The translations under genes and the position numbers were made by a program. This document shows positions 11,166 to 24,619 of a stretch of 64,000 bases of DNA, one piece after another (within the stretch, counting starts at the first letter, position 1; each line of letters starts with the position of its first letter). The DNA comes from Diphasiastrum complanatum (lineage: Eukaryota > Streptophyta > Lycopodiopsida > Lycopodiales > Lycopodiaceae), in contig CM055109.1 in the NCBI GenBank assembly GCA_029204225.1, forward strand, positions 17,723,590 through 17,787,589. Direction: 5' to 3'. The notes beneath the pieces are model-generated. The model made no database searches. It was not told the DNA's origin and saw only the letters and a list, made by a program, of their open reading frames with translations.

Positions 11166-11169
11166 GGGA

Positions 11170-11675
11170 ATACCCCCAACAACTTATCATGTTTTCACAT
11201 GATGGAATGGGCGGAGGACATTTTTCAACAGATATCACCGTTCGCAAACTTTTACAATCAGGATGTTGGTGGCCTACACTTCATAAAGATACAGAAAATT
11301 ATATTCAATCATGTGACGTTTGTCAAGAGCACGTTGTCCTACATGACAAAATTATGAACCTTTACATCCAGTTTTATTGCAAGCACTGTTCAAGAAATGG
11401 GACCTTGATTATGTTGGTCATATTCGGCCTGCGACACAAGGATCTCAAGCCAGATATATCATTGTTGCAACTAATTATATGACCAAATGGGTTGAAGCAA
11501 AAGTAGTTCAAGTTGCATTGCAAAATCAACAGCTAAGTTCCTCTATAAAAATGTCATTACTAGATTTGGATGTCCTATCGAGATCGTAAGTGATTGCGGA
11601 ACACATTTTGTTAATGAAACAATAAAGTGTCTGTTGGAAGACTTTTTTTGTTAGTCATCGATTTAGTACTGATCA
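11170..11675 (+). pseudogene. Ty3/gypsy integrase relic (outer element, right part)
   Basis: The frame resumes the outer element left off at 1106: PQQLIMFSHDGMGGGHFSTD, then CDVCQ of the integrase zinc region (11200-11330), a frameshift, LDYVGHI with the first catalytic Asp (about 11400), IIVATNYMTKWVEAK, a second shift, and SDCGTHFVNE with the second Asp (about 11590-11620). It stops at about 11675, where copia RT sequence begins, so the Glu motif and C-terminus are missing. Confidence 0.82.
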
Positions 11676-13058
11676 AGAACCAAACATGGTCATTAGTTGA
11701 ATTACCTGTTGGCAGCAATCTTATCGGCTGTAAATGGGTCTTTAAGATAAAATACAATGCTAACGGAAGTATCGATCGAAAAAAAGCCCTACTAGTGGCT
11801 CGTGGATTTTCTCAAATCCCAAACATCGACTACAATGAGACTCTCACTGCAGTAGTCAAACACTCCTTGATCCGACTACTCCTATCGTATGTTGTTGCAG
11901 CCAACCTTGATGTACATCAACTCGATGTACAAACAACTTATCTGAATGGAGTCATTGAAGAAGACATGTACATGCTACAGCCTAAAGGATACATCTCGAA
12001 GTTATGAAGAATCATGTCTGTAAACTCCATAAGGCATTTTATGACTTAAAACAATCAACAAGAGCCCATCTTGTATGTCGATGATACATTGCTTTTCAAC
12101 AATAGTATCGATCAGGTGAACAATGCTAAACAGATACTATCTTCCGAATTCGACATGAGCAATTTGGGTGAGACTCACTACTATCAAGGAATTCAAATCC
12201 ATGAAAACAATGAGACGACTGATTTATATCACTCGGCAAAGGTATCTTCATAATACACTTATCAGATATAATATGATTAATTGCAAAGAAGCTCACTCAA
12301 TGATGGATTCAAGCTTGTGATTGTCACAGAAAACCAATGTTCTCAGACCAAGCAGAAAAAGGAGCAGATGAGAGATTATCCTTATCAATCGATACTTGGA
12401 TCTCTCGAGTATGCAATGGTCTGCACAAGACCTAATATTGCTTTTGCAGTCAGCTCCTTGAGCCAATTCATGGCTAATCCTAGCATCACACGTTGGAAGG
12501 CCCTTATCAAAGTCATGAGGTACGTCCGAGCTACAAAGGACCTATGCATCTACTATGGAAAAATTGACAACGACAATTTCCATCGACTAAGTGGATGAGA
12601 TGAAGATACTCATAAATTTACATCAGAATTTACATTCTTCTTAAATGGCATTCCTATCTCCTGGAACAGTTGTAAGCAAACCTCTATTGTTTTTTCTTCC
12701 ACATAAGCAGAGTGCATTGTTGTTTCTGAAGCCATTAAAGAAGCAATTTGGTTGAGAAGTTTATTGTCAGACATTAGTCTGAATCAATACACTCCTATAG
12801 TTATGTTTTGTGATAATCAAAGTGTCATTGTCTTATCGGCCAACCCTAGATTTCACTCTAGGAGTAAGCAAATTGAAATTTGATATCGTTGTGTCAGGAG
12901 TAAGGTTTTCAACAAAGAGATAAGCTTAACATATTGTCGAATGCAAGACATGATAGCAGATGTGTTTACAAAGGCACTGAGCATTGATGCACACAACAAA
13001 TTTTGTGCATCACTTAGTCTGAAGATCAAGGCACTTATGGATCCAGATTAAGAGGGGA
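11676..13058 (+). pseudogene. Ty1/copia RT and RNase H relic
   Basis: Joined frames read as the copia pol C-terminal half: NQTWSLVELP and GCKWVFKIK (11690-11745), QLDVQTTYLNG (11925), YVDDTLLFN (12073), SILGSLEYAMVCTRPNI (12390-12430), FCDNQSVIVLSANPRFHSRSK (about 12808-12865) and ADVFTKALS (about 12957). RT strands between the fingers and YVDD are partly deleted (about 12040-12070), and several stops occur. A purine run, AAGAGGGGACG, at 13050-13059 looks like the polypurine tract, so 13060 would be the start of a 3' LTR that is not recognisable beyond about 50 bp. Confidence 0.82.
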
Positions 13059-13109
13059 CGTTGGATTTATGTCTCTACTCTCCTAAATTTCACGCTAATC
13101 TAGTTTCAT

Positions 13110-13255
13110 TTACAGTGCTGCATTAGGCTCCCATGTGGCCTCCTCAATAGGACGACCATCCCACTGGACCAAAAATTGAATCTACTGGCAGCGTCGACTA
13201 TGGTGAAGGCGAACCTGGTGAATGGTAGTTGGTAAGACAGGGAACAGTTCAGGAT
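13110..13255 (-). pseudogene. Ty3/gypsy chromodomain relic
   Basis: The minus strand reads DPELFPVLP, then after one stop FLVQWDGRPIEEATWE, the conserved core of the chromodomain at the C-terminus of chromovirus integrases. It sits at the 3' end of the broken gypsy element whose gag is at 20400-21208. Chromodomains of this type direct integration to particular chromatin. Confidence 0.8.
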
Positions 13256-15147
13256 CAACATCGTGGCGGCGAAGGAAACATCTTGGCTGCGTCATATGAA
13301 ACCAAGCAATATGGAACAACCAGAATGCCAAGGAACCAGAAGAAGATCAAGCAGCAACCAGAAATGCCAAGGTATCTGTAATGCCCAAGATAGTAGAGGA
13401 TCAGCCCAAAAGTAGGGACATCATACCAAGGTATCCAAAAAGCCTGAGAAGGTAGAACTGCATCAGCAATGGGAAGCCAATAAGAAAACTGGAAAAGAGA
13501 TGGACACTCATCGCGAATAGTCGCGTCATACATGTAACCATCAACCATATGTGCAACCTAAGTAATATAGGTTCCCCAAGAAAAGATAGCAGCATCGGAA
13601 GACTAGCACCAAGGAGTAGGAACATAAACAAGATGACAGACACATTGTAATAGCATGGAAAAACAAGTGATATGCCAGGAAACATGGAGAATAAAGAGAT
13701 CATCCTGACAAAGGATAGCTAAAATAGAGAAATGTGTACCTGCATGGTCAAAAGCCCAAGTATCCATAAGGCCCACGAATCAGAAGTAGCAATGGCACAC
13801 GGTACCCTCAAGGCCCATATCACGAGAAGAGCAGCATGCCAAAAGCTCCAAAAGTTTCAAGAAATCAATGCATCATGTAAAAAGACATGATGCATGAAAT
13901 TAGTAGCTACAAATCTAGAAATTGTAGCCAAAAAACTCATCCAAAAAAACCTCATATGGACATGCCAATCTATCATAGGATACACCAAAAACGGATGGAG
14001 AATCGGATGCCCATCGGAACTGGCCGCAAGTGTAATCCCAAAGTACACACCAGGCGCACAAGTGAGTAATAGAAGAAATGCACTAGAATGAGAAACATGA
14101 TCCGCAACATCAGTAACAAGCATCAGATCAATATCCACATGTAGTTGGGAATGAGTATCAAAGCACATATGAGCAACACTGAAGTATATGGCGGCAACAT
14201 CCTCAAAAACTATCCAAGAGAGGAGAAGAAACTCTTTCAAGGTACTTTGATGGTCTCGGAACACCAGAACAAAATGGTAACTTCGCATCCGAGACCAAGT
14301 GACATGGAGCAACCCGAAATGATGGGGAACCTGAAGATCACCCAAACAAAACAATAGCTAGAACAGAGGCAATAACCCAAGCCATCAGGATATGCCAAGC
14401 CTGACAATGAGCAACAATCCAAGGAACAGATAGAGAGCCACATGCATAATCATAGAGATATCCGCACCATAGACGATCACTAATATGGAAAAACCAACAC
14501 CAATCAACAGGTCCAAATGAAAACCAAGCTATACGTAATAACCAGGAATGTCATATATGCATAGTTGAAAATGAAGCAGTAGTATGAGCAATAGGTCCAA
14601 ATGAAATCCAACAGATACATAATAACCAAATATGCCACATATCAAGAGGTAATCATGAAAAATCTCTAATGCATAGAAAGCCCAAAAGTGTATACCATCG
14701 GCATGGACTGCAACAAACCTATATGTAGAAACACAAGGAGACTGAAGGATGCCCGTATACTCATCTAGAAAGATCCCAACATATAAATACCCTTGATAAG
14801 TAATAGTGGTCATCTTGCAAATATCCTCGGATGGAAAATGTGTAACGGTAAGGGCCAAAGGTGCATGAAATATGTAAGGAACCGTAGAAATATCATGAGG
14901 CAGATCACAAATCTCAAAAAAAGATCCATGGAGTAAAGCAAAAGAAGATACAACCTGATAACCATTAGTGAGGGAACCATCAAACGTGGACCCATGAAGA
15001 ACCCCATAGAAATCAGCAGGAACATTGGCCATAACGGACTCAAGAGATGGAGATATAGAGACCAATGGGAAAGATACTACACCAACCACTGAACCGGGAG
15101 GGCTTATTTGAGATATGCACAAAAGCAATAGTAGAAATACTGCCAAG
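13256..15147 (-). other. Unassigned antisense-open stretch between chromodomain and copia insertion
   Basis: Long but overlapping minus-strand frames occur (14529-15146, 205 codons; 13857-14354, 165 codons; 13255-13703). Their translations are rich in Phe, Leu, Ile, Ser, Tyr and His and match no domain I know; no RT or integrase motif appears. The + strand is rich in short words such as CCAAG, ATGCC and GGAACC. By position this should be gypsy pol between protease (19.8 kb) and chromodomain (13.2 kb), but it reads more like a degenerate low-complexity spacer. I do not think it encodes a host protein. Confidence 0.4.
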
Positions 15148-16521
<1,374 letters not shown>

Positions 16522-18840
16522 TCCCCCTTAATCTGAATCCTTGAATGCCTTGACCTTCAAACTTAGTTCTACACAGAATCTTCTGTGTGTATCCAAACTT
16601 AATGCTTTGGTAAAAATATCTGCTGTCATATCTTGCGTTCTACAATACTGCAATCTGACCTCTTCATTGAGAACCTTGCTTCTGAGAAATGACACTTCAG
16701 TTCAATGTGCTTACTCCTAGAATGAAATCTAGGGTTGGTCGATAAAGCAATGGCACTTTGATTATCACAAAATAATGTCGTCAGAGCATATTGATTCAGA
16801 CCGATATCTGAGAGTAAATTCCTGAACCAAATTTCTTCTTTTGTAGCTTGAGAGGATGTGATATACTCATGAGTGAAAGATAGAGCTATTGAAGATTGCT
16901 TGCGCCATCACGAGGTATCTACACAAAAGTAGTACATCCAAAAACTCGTAAGTTCGATAAAGAAAGTTTAATAGCTGTCCAAACTTCAAATGGTGTCTTG
17001 TCTGAGAGACCTTTAGTAGGACATATGTTCAGAATATAGGTTGCTATTGAAACATCTTCAGCCCAAAAGCACTTCGGTAGTGTTGCTCAATGCCATTGTT
17101 AAGGCAATACTCCTCGAATTTGGTGGAGATGTATTCTCCCCCGTTATCTGACCTCAGTGCTTTGATTCGTTTGCCAATTTGATTCTCAACATGCTCTTTG
17201 AATTGTCTAAATTTAAGCCTCTAATTTTTGTTTAATGAAATAAACAGCTGTTCTTCTGGAGAATTGATCAATGAAAGTGATGAAATACTTTGCATCTAAC
17301 AATGAAGGATTTTACATAGGTCCACATATATCTGTATGAACAACATCTAACAAATCTTTTGCTACATGCCTATGGTTTGATCTAAAAGGAATCCTAGGCT
17401 ACTTTCCAAAGATGCAGCTATGGCAGACAGAGAGATTGACCTTACCAAAAGAATAGTCGAGATCAAGAACCATGGATTGTCTGGACATGTTCAAAACATA
17501 TGCAAAATTCAAGTGTCCTAAGTGATGATCCCATAGTAATGCTTTATTGACTAGAACAGAGGTTTTCAAGGCTTGAGTAGACTCAAAAATACCAATGCAC
17601 CAATCTATATAAGTAAGCCTGCCTCTTGTCGAGTGCAAGGATCTTATTACTCCTATCAATAATTTTGCATTGATCAGATTCGAATTTTACCTTATGACCC
17701 AAATCTGTATTTCTACTTCTTGATAACAGATTTCTAGAGAGTTTATGAACATATAAGACCTTTGATAGTAGTTTGAATTGATCATGCTAAAATCATAATC
17801 TTATAGTACCTTTACCTTCAATAGTGTGAGTACTATTGTCACCAAGATGAAAAAATCTCTTTGTGTTGTAAGGTGTGTAGGAGTTGAAGATTTCACGTTG
17901 ATTGGTCATGTGTTGAGTTGTTCCATAATTCAGAAACCATGAATCATCCAAAATTGTGCTTTGATCTTTGACCATGAATGCGCCTTCATCCACTTCGACC
18001 TGGGGAGATGATGAAACTGTGTTTGCTTGTTGATCAGGTTGCTTGGCTACGTTTTTCACTTAGAGAATTCGACAATCCTTGATCTTATAGTTATTGCACT
18101 TGCAATGCCTACAAAATATCTTCTTCTTTGATTGTGGATTTGATGATTGTGCTTGACTTTGAGTCTGTTTCTGATTCGTTGCAGCCTTCTTGGAGCTTTT
18201 CTACTTCTGTCGCTTAGAGCCTTTGTTGACATATAGAGCTTGAGAGGAGGAAGTAGACGAAGTGTCTTGACTTCTTCGATTGTCTTCTTGCAGCAACATA
18301 GTGATAATTCTAGTAAGAGTTAAGTCGATATGATCATCACCAGTTCTCATATGTAGAGGGCAAGCTTGAAAGCAATGTCATAATTGCATCTTGATCATCT
18401 ATGATTGATCAAACAATGACCATTTGTTGCAAGAGACTCTTAAACTGGTTAATGTGACTCTTAAGAGAATCAGTAGTAGACATCTTGAATGTGAAGAATT
18501 TCCTTCGTAGATGTAACTTAGTAGTTATGTCCCTCACGTCATATTGTGAGTTCAGGATGTCCCAAACATCTCTTGATGTTTTAGCTTCAACTATGTGTCC
18601 AATCTGTGTATCTGATATATTGAGGATAATAAGCGCAAAAGCTTTACCGTCCTTCAATTTTCACTTTGAGTCATTGTCTTTAGGTTTTACTTATGTAGCT
18701 ATAACAACATCCCGTAATTCGTTGGCAATTAGCAAGGTCTTCATCTTAAATTTCCACAAATGATAATTGGATCCATTCAGCTTGTCTGCGATAAGACCAA
18801 CTTTACTTTGAGAATCCATCTGGAACTTAGTCTATCGATT
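16522..18840 (-). pseudogene. Copia gag-pol relic lacking the RT domain
   Basis: Reading down the minus strand: UBN2-like gag (18657-18409: SRDVWDILNSQYD, LRRKFFTFKMS), a zinc knuckle with His replaced (CRHCKCNNYKIKDC, about 18110-18070), protease WFLNYGTTQHMT (about 17940) in which the catalytic Asp of DSGAT is Asn, integrase zinc region (WDHHLGHLNF, about 17540) with CHSCIFGK, then second integrase Asp LRSDNGGEY (about 17160-17140) and IN C-terminal [17 protein letters not shown] (about 16990-16940). At about 16905 the sequence jumps to the end of RNase H (FCDNQSAIALSTNPRFHSRSK, 16775-16720; ADIFTKALS, 16630-16600). The whole RT catalytic domain is gone. Many stops. Confidence 0.82.
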
Positions 18841-18971
18841 GTATCGATGACGCTTAGATGCAGTAATGCGAACAATAGGAAATCCATTCTTTGATACTGA
18901 AAGATTGAAAAGAACCAAAGAGTATGATTATCAATTTGATATCATGAAAGATATCAAGTATTAGAGATTTC

Positions 18972-18983
18972 GCTCTGATACCA
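18972..18983 (-). promoter_or_regulatory. Primer-binding site of the degenerate copia
   Basis: The minus strand reads TGGTATCAGAGC directly beside the right LTR. Confidence 0.85.
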
Positions 18984-19556
18984 TGTCGGAAAGAGGTGTG
19001 CAGAAGATTGGTCGAACTCGAAAAGAAACGAACTTGAAAAGAAACGAATGAAAATAATTCGAGTGTCTAGAACGAAAACTTTTCATGCATGGTGGAATAA
19101 ACTATCTTCCTCTTTCTCAATGCATGACTACGCCTATCTATTTCAAACGAAAACAATAGTGATAGAAATCACGTTTGATCTTATAGTAACCAACTTTGAA
19201 ATCATCAGTACTACAGTGATTACGTAGCCAAACAATAATGCATTAAGTTATCAGACATATAATTTGTCGTGAATCATTTGCGAATCGCTAGACAAATAAT
19301 TAGTCGTGAATAACTACAGAAAACGCATACATTCTAAGACGAAACAAAACGCAATAAAAATGGTATTAATTCAGTATGAAAACGAAACAAAAGTAAATGA
19401 GTACAATAAGGTGCAAATCAAAGCCGCGTACTCTATGATATCTCTGAGAGGCTAAAATGAAAGTCTAAATTAATTGCAATGTTGATAAGCAGTAGCACAA
19501 TAGTAATCTCTAAAACAACTCTAAGAAGTGAGCTAGAATGCTCAAGAGTGTATACA
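18984..19556 (-). repeat. 5' LTR of the degenerate copia (truncated)
   Basis: Matches 15148-15715 with scattered substitutions (for example ATTGG/ATAGG, CATGCATGG/TGTGCGTGG). It ends at about 19556, after TGCTCAAGAGTGT, where gypsy sequence takes over, so the distal part including the GA tract is missing. Confidence 0.82.
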
Positions 19557-21208
19557 GCCTCAATATCAACGAAACCAGGAATGACCATTGAATACGATAT
19601 ATGTGAATCAAGGCATATAGGCGCAAGGCACACAACAACAACCTATAAATCTGGAGCAACATCAACTTGAGGAAGAGGACCCACAAATGGTAAAAGTAAA
19701 GCATCAACTGATGTACTCTGAATAAAAAGAAGAGCTGCATCTTGAGCCTTTGGCAGACTACACATAAACTGCTTCTCGGTAACCAAGTCACCCTGGCAAG
19801 TGAATGATGTTGACCAACATGAGTAAAGAAAAGTGTCTGTTGAGAGAGATCCACATCAACAGTACCAAAAGTGAAGAGACCCAGTCTGCATAAAAAATAA
19901 TGTCATAGCACTCTAGAGGAATGATGTAGAAATCTGCCCGACCAAAAAAATCACCAATGCAATAATCCAAGCCCTGAATTGAGAACTGAGAAAAGAATGG
20001 GAACGAGCAACCTCAACATTGAGACGCTGGGAAACAGGATCAGGTGTAGCACAAATCCTGGTGAAAATGTAATTGTTAATAAATGAATGTGTACTGTTTG
20101 TATCCACTAAAGCAATATACTCTCGTCCCACATCTAGAATAATATGATCCACAAATGAAACAACATACATAGGCATAATAACAGAAGCATCAATTGATAC
20201 GTTCTGGCCCAAAAATGATCTAGAAGAACCACATACTCATCTAGACGGGTATTAGCAAAGTAAGTTAGTCAGTATACAATAGGACCATCATGAAATATAT
20301 AATCATATGCCATATGGAGATCTACTAGAGAAGTCAAAGCATCTGAAAGAGCAACCGTAGACCCATGGATAATATCGAAATAAGGAGCATAGGCAACAAC
20401 ATCTACAGAATGGCACTCAAGAACATGAGTAGCATCAAAGTATCAACAACAATATCAAAGCATGCAACAATATTGGCAATAGTAACAGGGCATACTATAT
20501 CGGTATCAAAGCATGCAACAATATCATAGCATGCAAAAACATCGGCAGCACCATCAGAACATGCATCAAAGCATGAAACGACATCATCCATAGTATCATA
20601 GCATGCTATATCAATATCAAGGACCATATCAGCCGCAACCTGTATATGTGAATCAACATCAATAGGAACCTGTACATGTGACTCTGACTCACCATGGGAT
20701 ACAATGACGAGCTCAGGTAGATCAATAACTATTTCAAGTAAATCAGGCAACTCACTCACACTGTTTGATATAGTATTATCCTCATGTGTATCGCTAGCAA
20801 TGTGTGAATCAACCTCATGTGAATCACTAGAAATGTGTGACTCTATCTCTATTTGTACTGCACAAGAGAATGGAACCTCGCATATGGAAGAATGCTCACG
20901 AGAGGAATTAGAAGGAGTAGAACTCTCGAGACCTATAATACCACTCGTAAGAGCGAGAGGAGGAACAAATACAAAATTATTATCGAGAAATATAAGAAGT
21001 GAAGTACAAGTAGGAAGGCATGCCACTCAGAGATAGGTGGATGAGAATGGACATAGTCAAACCACTTCGACCTAGCAGAACCCTTTAAGAAAAAAATTGC
21101 ATCAAGAATCTTATTAGGACCTGGACAAGTTGGCCGAGAAGTATCAAAGTAATACTGAAGACGTGTGAGCCATTTGTCAAACATATGTTCAGATGGTATA
21201 TGATCCAT
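19557..21208 (-). pseudogene. Ty3/gypsy gag and protease relic
   Basis: From the right: a gag domain (21208-20933, HMFDKWLTRLQYYFD and FFLKGSARSKWFDY), a long Asp/Ser/His-rich spacer with repeated ACFD-type units (21026-20403), and a retropepsin-like protease (20212-19913) with ALVDTNSTHSFI, where the usual DTGS is DTNS. Frames are broken by stops and shifts. Together with the chromodomain at 13110-13255 it forms one chromovirus copy split by the copia at 15148-19556. RT and integrase are not recognisable. Confidence 0.78.
20400..20640. repeat. Imperfect short repeats in the gypsy gag spacer
   Basis: The words ATCAAAGCATGCAACAATAT and ATCATAGCATG recur about every 36-40 bases. On the minus strand they encode repeated (A/S)CFD or ACYD units. 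The repeat is degenerate. Confidence 0.6.
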
Positions 21209-22123
21209 TTATAGATTGCATCCATATATTAAAATAAATGTTTGTCATCTAATTAGGCAAGCCGTTGTACTTGGAAGTATTTGGCTTGTGATGACAACTA
21301 TACAATGTGTACGTGGTCAACTCGTAGGGAATGTTGACATGGACAAGGACGTTGTATTTTTCTCTCACTTCACATTTTTGGAAAGTGGCTTTCTCTCACT
21401 TCACATTTTCAGAAAGTGGTTGGAATCGTTCCTCTTTGAAAATAGACCACCTTCGAGATTTTTCTCTCTCTTCGCATTTTTGCGAAAAAGCCAAAGGTCT
21501 GGTAAAACAGTCCAATTTGATAAAGTAACTGTTTTGTCGCATTTTGGGCCAATGCGAAAAAGACGAAGGTCTTGTAAAATAGTTCAATTTGGTAAAGTAA
21601 CTGTTTTGTCGCATTTCGGACAAATGTGAAAAAGACGAAGGTGTTGAAAATAGCTAGACTGTTGAACTATGCTAAAGTGTCGCATTTCGAGAAAATGCGA
21701 AAAAGCCGAAGCTGTTGAAAAACATAGTTTATAATTGCAGACTATTGCGACACTTAGTGTATTTATGCAGAGTGTCAAAAAATTAATGTATTTCTACAGA
21801 CTTGTTCTAAATGCTAATTCGTGGAAGTCCTTGAAGATGGCCAAGTCTTCAATGATCTTCAAATGGTTGAACTTAACATCTGAACTTGAAAAATGATAGG
21901 ATTGGTTACCCTTTGCTGGAGATCAGCCCGAAGTCTGATGTAGTCGTTCTTCAAATAGTTTGGCTTTCTGAGTTGTAATTCCTGCAGGTATTAGATGAGT
22001 AGACATAGAACCCAAAATGGGTTTCACTTGATCCTAGATCAAAGATCAATAAATGTGCAAGAAGAATCTTGAGATAGAATTTAGTATTCACCAAGGAGAC
22101 AATTGTGGACTTAATTTCTAGCA
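21201..22123 (-). repeat. 3' LTR (truncated)
   Basis: Matches 25220-26148. It contains about four imperfect 70-bp units (21475-21725), each with TCGCATTT...AAATGCGA inverted arms, and ends TTTCTAGCA next to a polypurine tract. No reading frame here is meaningful. Confidence 0.85.
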
Positions 22124-24550
22124 GTCCCTCCTAAGGTCACGGTTGGTGCCTTGGTATCTTTGTCAGGTTCAGCATGTTGAAAAACTTCTTATGCTTGATC
22201 TTGAAAAGCGCTTTGGTGAAGATGTTTGCAACCATTTATGTTGTGGAACAATATTGAAGAATCACTTGCCTTGAGAAAACTTTCTCCCGAATGAAATGAT
22301 ACTAGATTTCTATGTGCTTAGATTTGGCATGAAATCTGGGATTCAATAATAGTGAAATACAACTCAAGTTGTCACACAGAATGGTGGTAGCATTAAACTA
22401 AGTGTGATGTAAGTTGTGAAGTAATAACCTCATCCATACAGTTTCTATTGAAGCTTGACATGCTACAATGTACTCTGCCTCGGTCAAAGAAAGCGTGACT
22501 GATTTCTGCTTCCTTTAGTTTCACGAAATCGGTCCCCCTGCCAAATAGAAACAGATTCTGGAGGTAGATTTTTTGGTAGAGACTGTTCCTCCCCAATCTG
22601 AGTTGGAGTAGCCACGCAGGACGAGTGGGTCAATGGCATTTCCATCATAACATAGAATGTGATCTAAACTTCTCTGAATATTTCTCATCACTCTCTTTAA
22701 TGCTTTACAATGAGAGATCCTTGTATGCTAGATCTGGTCTAGTACACAACATTGCATACATCAAAGATCCTATAAGTGAATGATAAGGGTACTTCGCTAA
22801 GTCGAGTACTTCACTATCAGAATCAACACAGGTAGGTTTAGTCAATACTATACTTGGATCTATTGGAGTATCAATTGGTTTGCAATCAAACATATGAAAA
22901 TTTTCCAAAATGCCTTTTAGATATGTCTACTGGCTAAAATAGATCTTCTTCTGAAGTCTATTTCTAGTAATGTGAATTCCTAGCAAAGAATGAATAGCTC
23001 CTAAATTAGTCGTGTCCAATTTTTTTGACAGATCACTCTTAGTAGTGTGCAGTAGAGAAGTGTCATTAGACAAAATGAATGCATCATCTACGTAAAGAGC
23101 TATGTGATCTGAATGGATACCTATATGCTTCGAATAAACATTAAAGTCAACTAAATTGTTTGCAAAACCCAATTGAATGAGATAAGAGTTGATTCTTTTG
23201 AACCATGCTCTTGCGGCCTACTTCAGGCCGTAGATTGCTTTGTGCAGCTTGCATACTTTGTGCTCTTGGTCTTTGACTTCGAATCCTTCCAGTTGGAAGG
23301 TATATATCTCCTCTTCCACATTGTCGTTGAGAAACGTTGTCTTGACATCCATCTGGTACACTTCAAGGTCTTTCGCGGCTGCTAATGCAATCAGAGCCCT
23401 GATTGACTGCATCTTGACAATAGGACTGAGGATTTTTTGATAATCCACTCCTTGGACTTGAGTGAATCCTTAAGCCACCAATCGTGCTTTCCATTTAACA
23501 ATGGAACCATCAGAGTTGATCTTCTTCTTGAAGATCCACTTGTTGTCGATAACTCTCTTGTGAGTGGGGAAGTCGACCAGTGTCCAAGTCTAGTTCGTCA
23601 AAAGGGAGTTGTACTCGTTTTTCATAGCTTCTTGTCACTTCACAACATTCTTTCTTCTGATGAAGTCCAGAATGATTGACGTGTATACCTCTCAGGAACT
23701 GTCTGAGCCCGTGGGGATTTGCGGACGCTTGGTTGACTAGGATGCGGTGATTCTTCTTCTAGATTTTCTTCATATTTGTTTGAGCTAGCTAGATTTGGTC
23801 TGATGACAGGTACTATCCGTTGATCGCCTTCTGTAGCTGTAGCTGTAGGTTTTGTAGAAGAAGCATCAATGTTGGAAGATTTCATACTGCATAAAATAGG
23901 ATGAAATGGCACAACATCATTTATCGATGATTGTTTAAAATTATAGTATGTATGTTCTTGGAAGATTTGTCCGCTAGTCTTTCTCCACATTTCTTCTTGA
24001 AGTAGATGACCGATCATCTTTTGAAGAGTGAGGTCAGGTTGTGTGGACATTACAACAAAGTGTTCATACGACTTTGGAAGAGAAGAAAGCAAGGTCATAA
24101 AGGTTTCATCATCTTGAATAGCACATTCTATAGCTCATAATTGATCCATTAAAGATTTGAAGTTGTTGATGTGAGAAGTGATGGCAGTATAATCAAACAT
24201 GCTAAGAGTAAAGAACTTCCTTCTAAAGTGCAACCTAGTGGTTAAATCATGAGTCTCATATAGACTTGATAGTAAATCCAGTGCTTCCTTAGAGGTTTTG
24301 CACGTGGTAACATGGGATATTTGAGAGTTGGCCAGATTGAGTGTGATGTATGCTAAGGCCTTCTGAACTTTGATCTTCCATGACTTTGCTTGATCACCAT
24401 CTTCTAGTTTCAGGTCAGCACCTTCTACTACATCCCAAAGAACTCTATCTATCAACATTATTTAGCTTCCAGATATAGAAGTTAGATTCATTGAACTTGT
24501 CAATGACTCTAACCTCGCTAAATGATGAAGATGAAGAGCTACCAATATGA
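22124..24550 (-). pseudogene. Copia gag fused to RT/RNase H, integrase deleted
   Basis: The start region (about 24555, MSHIGSSS) and gag (24458-24135, WDVVEGADLKLED, LRRKFFTLSMF) are recognisable. The next frame (24098-23640) passes from gag directly to the linker before RT (PERYTRQSFW). Zinc knuckle, protease and integrase are missing. RT follows: KWIFKKKINSDGSIVKWKARLVA (about 23550-23480), YQKILSPIVKMQSIRALIALAA (23448-23380), QMDVKTTFLND, ALYVDDAFILS (about 23097), then PIDTPIDPS and SLIGSLMYAMLCTRPDLAY (22870-22720). RNase H below 22700 is unreadable apart from fragments. Stops at about 23470, 23215, 22925 and elsewhere. Confidence 0.83.
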
Positions 24551-24619
24551 GACATGTTTACAGTAATACAAATGGAACAAACTTAATCTCTCGGTTTATT
24601 TGTACACTTTATTTGTACG

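Larger units (their letters stand above)
1107..11169 (-). mobile_element. Ty3/gypsy element nested in another gypsy (middle layer)
   Basis: Read on the minus strand, the order is gag (10401 down to 9864, then 3992 down to about 3064), a short RNase H piece (2997-2761), integrase and pol C-terminus (2686 to about 1530). Protease and most of the RT are missing between gag and RNase H. The gag is split by the young copia element at 3998-9858. Flanks are GTACC before 1107 and ATACC at 11170-11174, a possible 5-bp target duplication with one mismatch. I could not see a direct LTR pair by eye: 1107-1520 and about 10560-11165 occupy the expected LTR positions but share no obvious words, so the outer boundaries are estimates. 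Confidence 0.7.

Noticed and set aside
14529-15146. 205-codon minus frame resembling a membrane protein
   Set aside because: Hydrophobic residues scattered without clear membrane spans, overlapping frames of similar character, and no family match; treated as degenerate repeat sequence.
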